DNA of 9,405 nucleotides, from contig CAYZPO010000039.1 of NCBI GenBank assembly GCA_964480695.1, positions 1 to 9,405 on the forward strand. The letters are read 5' to 3'. This DNA is from CAZDDW01 sp964480695 (GTDB taxonomy: Bacteria; Patescibacteriota; Patescibacteriia; UBA9934; CAZDDW01). A program made the translations under genes and the position numbers. The notes beneath the pieces were generated by a model. That model did no database searches. It was not told the DNA's origin and was given only the letters and a program-made list of their open reading frames with translations. Of the stretch, positions 5,811 through 9,405 are shown in pieces (position 1 is the stretch's first letter; each line of letters opens with the position of its first letter).

Positions 5811-7039
5811 AATTTGTTGACCTGATTAAATTATCTTCTGGTGGATTGATGCGCAACAAATCGCGATCAATTTTAACCATGCTTGGGATTATAATCGGTA
5901 TCGCTGCGGTGATGTTAATGTTGTCTATTGGTAAGGGCGCTGAGGGATTGATTATCTCTCAGGTGGCTGAGTTTGGTTCGGATTTGGTTTATGTTGAGCC
6001 AGGAAGTGGAGATGCTGATGAAGGCCCACCAAGTATTTTCTTTGAGCAAACTTTAAGTATGGATGATGTGGAGGCAGTGCGGAAAAACAGTAATTTTAGT
6101 GAGGTCGGCGCCTTTTTATATTCTGACACAGTGGTTGAGTACGGGTCAGAAAGTATTCGAACCCAGATTGTAGGAACCACTCCAGAAAATATAAGTATTT
6201 TTCCAGCTGACATGGTTGATGGAAGATTTATTGATGAAACCGATGTTGACGGGTCAGCAGCAGTTGCTGTTTTAGCAAGTAAAATTAAAGAGGATTTGTT
6301 TGGTGATCAGGACCCGATTGGTTCAAAAGTTAAAATTAAAGGTACAAGTTTTCGAGTAGTGGGATATGTTGAAGAGCAGGGAACTCGCTTTTTTCAGAAT
6401 TTAGATGAGCAGATCTACGTTCCGATCACTGCTTTGCAAAAGAAGGTTTTGGGAGTTGATTATATTAGTTTTTTAGCTGCTCGTACGACCATGCCAGTTG
6501 ACTTGGCTAAGGATGAGGTTCGTTTTATTTTGCGTGACGAACACAATTTAGATAATCCTGAAGGTGATCTTGGAAAAGACGATTTCTTTGTTTCAACTCA
6601 AGAAGACGCTGTAGCCATTGTTGGTACTGTGACTAGTGTGCTAACACTTCTTTTGTCTTCCGTAGCTGCAATTTCGTTGTTTGTCGGTGGAATCGGAATT
6701 ATGAACATCATGTTAGTCTCTGTGACTGAACGTACTCGCGAGATTGGTTTGCGCAAGGCTGTTGGTGCAACACGACAGGACATTTTACGTCAGTTTTTAG
6801 CTGAGGCTGTGATGTTAACTATTTTTGGAGGGATTCTTGGAATCCTGATTGGAGGCCTAGCCTCACTCTTAGCGTACGTTATCGTTTCGCAATTTTTAGA
6901 AGATTGGAAATTTTTCTTCGCGGTCGATGCTATGTTTTATGCGACATTTATTGCTGCCGTTGTTGGTTTGGTTTTCGGAATCTTCCCAGCTCGTCGTGCG
7001 GCCAAATTAGATCCGATTGAAGCCCTGAGGTACGAGTAA
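5807..7039 (+). CDS. MacB/FtsX-type ABC transporter permease
   Basis: Integral membrane subunit, 410 residues, full length for a stand-alone permease of this family. Transmembrane segments lie at about 21-43, 272-305, 331-361 and 374-396, the four-helix layout of MacB and FtsX. The large extracytoplasmic domain (about 44-270) carries the MacB_PCD pattern, including QDPIGSKVKIKGTSFRVVGY (168-187). The C-terminal FtsX region has the characteristic VTERTREIGLRKAVGATRQDI (306-326, cytoplasmic coupling loop) and the end motif FPARRAAKLDPIEALRYE. The start overlaps the ATPase stop by four bases. MacB-like systems use transmission across the membrane to push substrates such as peptides, antibiotics or lipoproteins outward. 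No outer-membrane TolC-like gene is in the window, so the route beyond the membrane is unknown. The stop at 7037-7039 is followed almost at once by the repeat element at 7041. Confidence 0.95.
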   Translation: MKFVDLIKLSSGGLMRNKSRSILTMLGIIIGIAAVMLMLSIGKGAEGLIISQVAEFGSDLVYVEPGSGDADEGPPSIFFEQTLSMDDVEAVRKNSNFSEVGAFLYSDTVVEYGSESIRTQIVGTTPENISIFPADMVDGRFIDETDVDGSAAVAVLASKIKEDLFGDQDPIGSKVKIKGTSFRVVGYVEEQGTRFFQNLDEQIYVPITALQKKVLGVDYISFLAARTTMPVDLAKDEVRFILRDEHNLDNPEGDLGKDDFFVSTQEDAVAIVGTVTSVLTLLLSSVAAISLFVGGIGIMNIMLVSVTERTREIGLRKAVGATRQDILRQFLAEAVMLTIFGGILGILIGGLASLLAYVIVSQFLEDWKFFFAVDAMFYATFIAAVVGLVFGIFPARRAAKLDPIEALRYE

Positions 7040-7040
7040 C

Positions 7041-7234
7041 GGCCGGCCTATTAAAAGCTCGGACGTTTGTTTTCTCAGAGCGCTCGGGCTGCACGGTGGT
7101 GTGAAAGGAATTAAGATGCCGGCCCTCGCTCTGGTTCCGCCAGGCCAAGATGTTCGTAGTTAAGTGAGAAAATATTTGGGGCCTGGCTCCACACGTCTTC
7201 GAAAACAAATCGTCCTCGCTTTTTGTGGCCGGCC
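7041..7234. repeat. Inverted-end repeat unit I (MITE-like)
   Basis: A 194-base non-coding unit starts one base after the permease stop. Its two ends, 7041-7074 and 7201-7234, are inverted copies. Each begins with GGCCGGCC, and the arms then share AAAAGC, GGACG and TTTGTTTTC in order, with two substitutions and a one-base bulge. Inside is a perfect 8-base stem, GCCAGGCC (7139-7146) with GGCCTGGC (7180-7187). No credible protein is encoded. No target-site duplication is evident. It may be a decayed miniature inverted-repeat element or a palindromic intergenic repeat that also acts as a terminator for the operon. Confidence 0.65.
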
Positions 7235-7262
7235 ACTTGTCAAAAGACGAGGGATTGTTTTT
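7202..7262. terminator. Long bidirectional hairpin at the centre of the repeat
   Basis: The arms 7202-7225 and 7241-7262 pair over roughly 20 positions with a few bulges, including CCTCG/CGAGG, TTTT/AAAA and an AAAACAA/TTGTTTT base. The 15-base loop contains the palindrome GGCCGGCC (7227-7234). T-rich sequence ends the stem in both directions, so it could stop the ABC operon transcript and any opposing one. It is formed by the right end of unit I and the left end of unit II. Confidence 0.6.
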
Positions 7263-7426
7263 CTCGGCCACGATCGGAGGCCGTGCCCACACCTTAGAGT
7301 TGAATATAAACTAACCATGGCGGCTGCGGCCGACGCCGAGCGAGGGGGAACCATCCCTCCAACTTAAGACCAAAGATCTCACGAGCGTTGGCCGAAAAAA
7401 TATCCCGAGTCTTCCTGTGGCCGGCC
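7227..7426. repeat. Inverted-end repeat unit II (MITE-like)
   Basis: A 200-base unit shares its first GGCCGGCC with the last one of unit I and ends at 7426, just before the antiporter promoter. Its ends are inverted copies for about 40 bases: GGCCGGCCAC, then AAG-A-CnCGGGAt, a T run, and CGGCCA, with small indels. A 9-base match (CCCTCGCTC at 7123-7131, and its complement at 7338-7346) lies about 80 bases from the outer end of each unit, so units I and II may be inverted copies of one another. Internal GC-rich stems are present. The small open frames across it lack ribosome sites and are not credible genes. Confidence 0.6.
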
Positions 7427-7434
7427 GGTGAATA

Positions 7435-7443
7435 TGCTATAAT
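7435..7443 (+). promoter_or_regulatory. Extended -10 promoter of the antiporter, leaderless
   Basis: TGcTATAAT is a consensus -10 hexamer (7438-7443) with the extended TG. The usual start seven bases downstream is 7450, the A of the ATG itself, so the mRNA should be leaderless. No -35-like box is found 17 bases upstream, where the end of the GC-rich repeat lies, and there is no Shine-Dalgarno sequence. Confidence 0.75.
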
Positions 7444-7449
7444 ATATCT

Positions 7450-9102
7450 ATGTTACAAAGTTTGTTTTTTCAGATTGGGTTAGTGTTGGTGTTAGCGGCA
7501 GCAACGTCATTATTGGTTTATCGTTTTCGTCAACCACTCATGATCGGTTACATCATTGCCGGAGTGATTATTGGGCCAAGTATTTTTGGTTTTGCTAAGA
7601 CCTCTGAAGCTTTTCACGCTATGTCAGAAATTGGCGTGGCCTTTTTGTTATTTACCGTTGGTCTTAGTTTGAACTGGCGCCGGGTTAAAGAAGTTGGGGG
7701 AATTGCCTTAGCCTCAGGTATCGGACAGGTTTTGTTTACGACCATTCTCGGATATCTGATCGGACTGGCTGCTGGCCTGGACTCTATCTCTAGTTTTTAT
7801 ATTGCTTTAGCCTTCTCCTTCTCTAGTACGATTATTATCGTTAAGCTTCTCGCGGATAAGGAAGACTTAGACCGACTTTATGGTCGGATCGCAGTTGGTT
7901 TCCTGATCGTTCAGGACATCATTGCTATGGTTGTCCTTCTTGTCCTTGGTGCTTTGTCTGGCGGATTAGAAGTACAAAGTATTATCACACTGTCGCTTGG
8001 AAAAGGTGTGGCTGCAATTTTGATCATCTGGTTCCTGGCAACTCGTGTCGTTCCATGGTTAGTAAGTTACGCAGCTCGTTCGCTTGAACTCTTGTTCCTG
8101 TTTTCAATCGGTTGGTGTTTTGCTATTGCTGGACTGTTGCACTTCCTTGGATTCGGAATCGAGGTCGGAGCTTTGCTGGCTGGTGTTTCGCTTGCGGGTA
8201 CGATCTATCACAATGAAATTAACTCTCGGATCAGACCGTTGCGTGATTTCTTCTTGATCATGTTTTTTATCATTCTGGGAGCCCGACTGGACTTTGCCAG
8301 TTTCGGAGACATCTGGTTGCCAGTAACAGCTTTCTCTGCTTTTGTCCTGATCGGTAACCCGTTGATCGTGATGGGAATCATGAGGTTACTTCGATATCAT
8401 CCACGCACCAGTTTCCTGACTGGAAATACAGTTGGGCAGGTAAGTGAGTTTTCATTTATTATTTTAGCTGCAGGAATTGCATTGGGTCATGTTAGTCCGC
8501 AAATGAATTCATTAGCAGTTTTTGTAGCTCTGATTACCATTGCTGGATCAGCATATCTGCTCAAATTCAATGAACAGATTTATGATTGGTTGCAGCCGAT
8601 GTTCAGATGGTTGCAGCCGGATGAGAAAAAGATTCGCGGTGGGGTAGAACTGAAGGGACGTAAATCACCACACACGACTTTGATTGGATACCATCGTATG
8701 GGTGAAACAATTTTGCCTAAGATTGAAGAGTTGAAACATGATTATCAGATTGTTGATCTGAATCCGCAAACGATCGAAGAGTTGGCAGCTCAGGGGGTTC
8801 CGGCTCTTTACGGTGATGCCGGCGATGATCGTTTCTTAGCTGAGATTAAAATTGAAAAGAGTAAGATGGTTATTTGTACTGTTCCGGATGTAGTTATCAG
8901 TCTGGATTTGCTCGATTATCTGCGTCGGAAGAAGTACCAGGGAATCGTGACCGTAACTTGTCGTTCTCCGCGTGATGTTAACAAATGTTACGACGCTGGA
9001 GCTTCGTTTGTGATTGTTCCAAGTGTTTTAGGAGCCGAGCGGTTTGGTGATATTTTAGGAGAAAAGAAAGTGAACAAACGTCAGTGGGCGAAGAAGAAAT
9101 GA
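7450..9102 (+). CDS. CPA2-family cation/proton antiporter with TrkA-N domain (Kef-like)
   Basis: Integral membrane antiporter of 550 residues, expected to exchange K+ or Na+ for H+. Residues 1 to about 372 are the hydrophobic exchanger domain with some 11-13 membrane spans. Family features seen are IGYIIAGVIIGPS-like text (32-44), FLLFTVGLSLN (65-75), FSSTIIIVKLL (124-134), the paired VQD in the ion-path helix (154-156) and GQVSEFSFI (329-337). A linker follows, then a Rossmann-type TrkA-N (RCK) domain from about 408 to 535, where NAD(H) or another nucleotide may control the gate. Its glycine motif reads GYHRMG (413-418) against GxGxxG in the family, so the middle glycine is His; Asp436 fits the ribose-binding acid after strand 2. 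No TrkA-C domain follows, only a basic tail. The ATG is chosen by the promoter at 7435-7443. Terminators follow at 9117-9187. Ion specificity cannot be read from the sequence. Confidence 0.92.
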   Translation: MLQSLFFQIGLVLVLAAATSLLVYRFRQPLMIGYIIAGVIIGPSIFGFAKTSEAFHAMSEIGVAFLLFTVGLSLNWRRVKEVGGIALASGIGQVLFTTILGYLIGLAAGLDSISSFYIALAFSFSSTIIIVKLLADKEDLDRLYGRIAVGFLIVQDIIAMVVLLVLGALSGGLEVQSIITLSLGKGVAAILIIWFLATRVVPWLVSYAARSLELLFLFSIGWCFAIAGLLHFLGFGIEVGALLAGVSLAGTIYHNEINSRIRPLRDFFLIMFFIILGARLDFASFGDIWLPVTAFSAFVLIGNPLIVMGIMRLLRYHPRTSFLTGNTVGQVSEFSFIILAAGIALGHVSPQMNSLAVFVALITIAGSAYLLKFNEQIYDWLQPMFRWLQPDEKKIRGGVELKGRKSPHTTLIGYHRMGETILPKIEELKHDYQIVDLNPQTIEELAAQGVPALYGDAGDDRFLAEIKIEKSKMVICTVPDVVISLDLLDYLRRKKYQGIVTVTCRSPRDVNKCYDAGASFVIVPSVLGAERFGDILGEKKVNKRQWAKKK

Positions 9103-9116
9103 TAAAATTTGAGGAA

Positions 9117-9136
9117 TGACAGGCGTAAGCCTGTCA
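9117..9136 (+). terminator. Compact hairpin after the antiporter
   Basis: A perfect 8-base stem (TGACAGGC 9117-9124 with GCCTGTCA 9129-9136) carries a GTAA tetraloop and starts 14 bases after the stop. No strong T run follows directly, so it probably protects the 3' end or acts together with the next hairpin. Confidence 0.6.
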
Positions 9137-9142
9137 CCTAAT

Positions 9143-9187
9143 AAAAAACGCGGCGTAAGCCCGGCGGAGCCGGACAGGCCGCTTTTT
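9143..9187 (+). terminator. Rho-independent terminator of the antiporter
   Basis: An outer stem GCGGC (9150-9154) with GCCGC (9178-9182) surrounds an inner stem CCGGC (9161-9165) with GCCGG (9169-9173). TTTTT (9183-9187) follows, matched by a run of As before the stem (9143-9148), so it could work in both directions. It ends the antiporter transcript. Confidence 0.75.
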
Positions 9188-9192
9188 AAAAT

Positions 9193-9292
9193 AAAAAAAA
9201 GGAGAGGATGAGGCTCCCGGCGCTTGGTCTGTCTTTTCCTTCGACGATGACCAAGGGGTTGATGCCGGTATGGTGAGCCCCACCCTCTCTCC
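9193..9292 (-). terminator. Long nested hairpin with T8 tail, 3' end of a minus-strand transcript
   Basis: Four stems nest one inside the next: GGAGAG/CTCTCC (9201-9206 with 9287-9292), GGCTC/GAGCC (9212-9216 with 9275-9279), CCGGC/GCCGG (9217-9221 with 9264-9268) and CTTGGTC/GACCAAG (9223-9229 with 9249-9255), about 23 pairs in all. On the minus strand the structure is followed by eight Ts (complement of 9193-9200). It is far larger than a simple terminator and could be the 3' part of a structured RNA entering from the right. No known RNA family (RNase P, tmRNA, SRP, 6S) is recognised. Confidence 0.6.
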
Positions 9293-9405
9293 GATCGAGC
9301 CAGACGCCTCCGAATCCCGGCGTCGTGGGTCCCGTAGAAGAAGGGAAAAAGGTGCGGGTCCACCCGCTGAGCTTTTTACCTTGTCCACGGGAGGACGATA
9401 AAAAC
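9293..9405. other. Non-coding right edge with hairpins
   Basis: No credible gene is seen. A perfect 6-base stem with a 10-base loop lies at 9303-9324 (GACGCC/GGCGTC). A bidirectional terminator-like hairpin lies at 9346-9377: AAAAAG/CTTTTT outside, GCGGG/CCCGC inside, loop TCCA. Read leftward, the latter could end a gene beyond the right edge or be part of a structured RNA together with 9193-9292. Confidence 0.5.

Noticed and set aside
7164..7367. Small open frames on both strands between 6948 and 7367
   Set aside because: They run through hairpins and inverted repeats, lack ribosome sites and show no protein-like pattern.
7037..7430. Target-site duplication flanking the repeat element
   Set aside because: The flanks (GTAAC on the left, GGTGA on the right) do not match, so recent transposition cannot be claimed.
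9303..9324. tRNA-like arm with CCGAATCCC in the loop
   Set aside because: Stem of six and loop of ten do not fit a T arm, and no acceptor, D or anticodon arms are found around it.
9353..9367. T-box-like GGGTGGACC on the minus strand
   Set aside because: The T-box core is GGGTGGNACCGCG; here the spacing differs and the sequence is better explained as a plain GCGGG/CCCGC hairpin with no specifier stem visible.
9055..9388. Minus-strand open frames of 102 and 84 codons
   Set aside because: They cross the antiporter end, its terminators and the T8 hairpin; no start signals and low-complexity composition.

Overview
The window looks like part of a metagenome-assembled bacterial scaffold. It contains one run of exactly 100 Ns, and the same 55 bases stand on both sides of it, as expected when two overlapping contig ends are joined by a default gap. 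The organism cannot be fixed from the sequence. An uncultured lineage such as the Patescibacteria is my best guess, from the long acidic HlyD-like adaptor and the unfamiliar secreted proteins, but there is no rRNA or other marker gene. I see no tRNA, rRNA, CRISPR array or transposase.

Left block (1-2999, minus strand, high GC). Three unrecognised genes lie here: a signal-peptide protein (2863 to 2054), a cytoplasmic-looking protein 35 bases behind it in the same operon (2018 to 1353), and a second signal-peptide protein (1133 to 117) with its own promoter. Both transcription units have textbook -35/-10 promoters with 17-base spacing, structured 5' leaders, strong GAGGAG ribosome binding sites, TAG stops, and closely related hairpins after the stop.

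Boundary (2970-3062). Divergent promoters face each other across an AT-rich intergenic region. A perfect 11-base inverted repeat brackets the -35 box of the leftward promoter and could be an operator acting on both sides.

Right block (3063-9102, plus strand, lower GC). A tight three-gene operon encodes a MacA/HlyD-like adaptor (split only by the gap artefact), a MacB/LolD-type ABC ATPase and a MacB/FtsX-type permease, together a probable efflux or extrusion ABC transporter. After about 400 bases of non-coding DNA comes a CPA2-family cation/proton antiporter with a C-terminal TrkA-N (RCK) domain. Both right-hand transcription units appear to start from extended -10 promoters so close to the ATG that their mRNAs should be leaderless or nearly so.

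Non-coding DNA. The stretch 7041-7426 is not featureless. It is built of two adjoining units of about 190 bases, each bounded by inverted ends of about 34-40 bases that begin with the palindrome GGCCGGCC. It looks like a decayed MITE-like or palindromic repeat element placed exactly between the operon and the antiporter, and it is the most unusual thing in the window. The right end (9103-9405) holds terminators for the antiporter and, on the minus strand, a long nested hairpin followed by eight Ts, marking the 3' end of a transcript that enters from outside the window.
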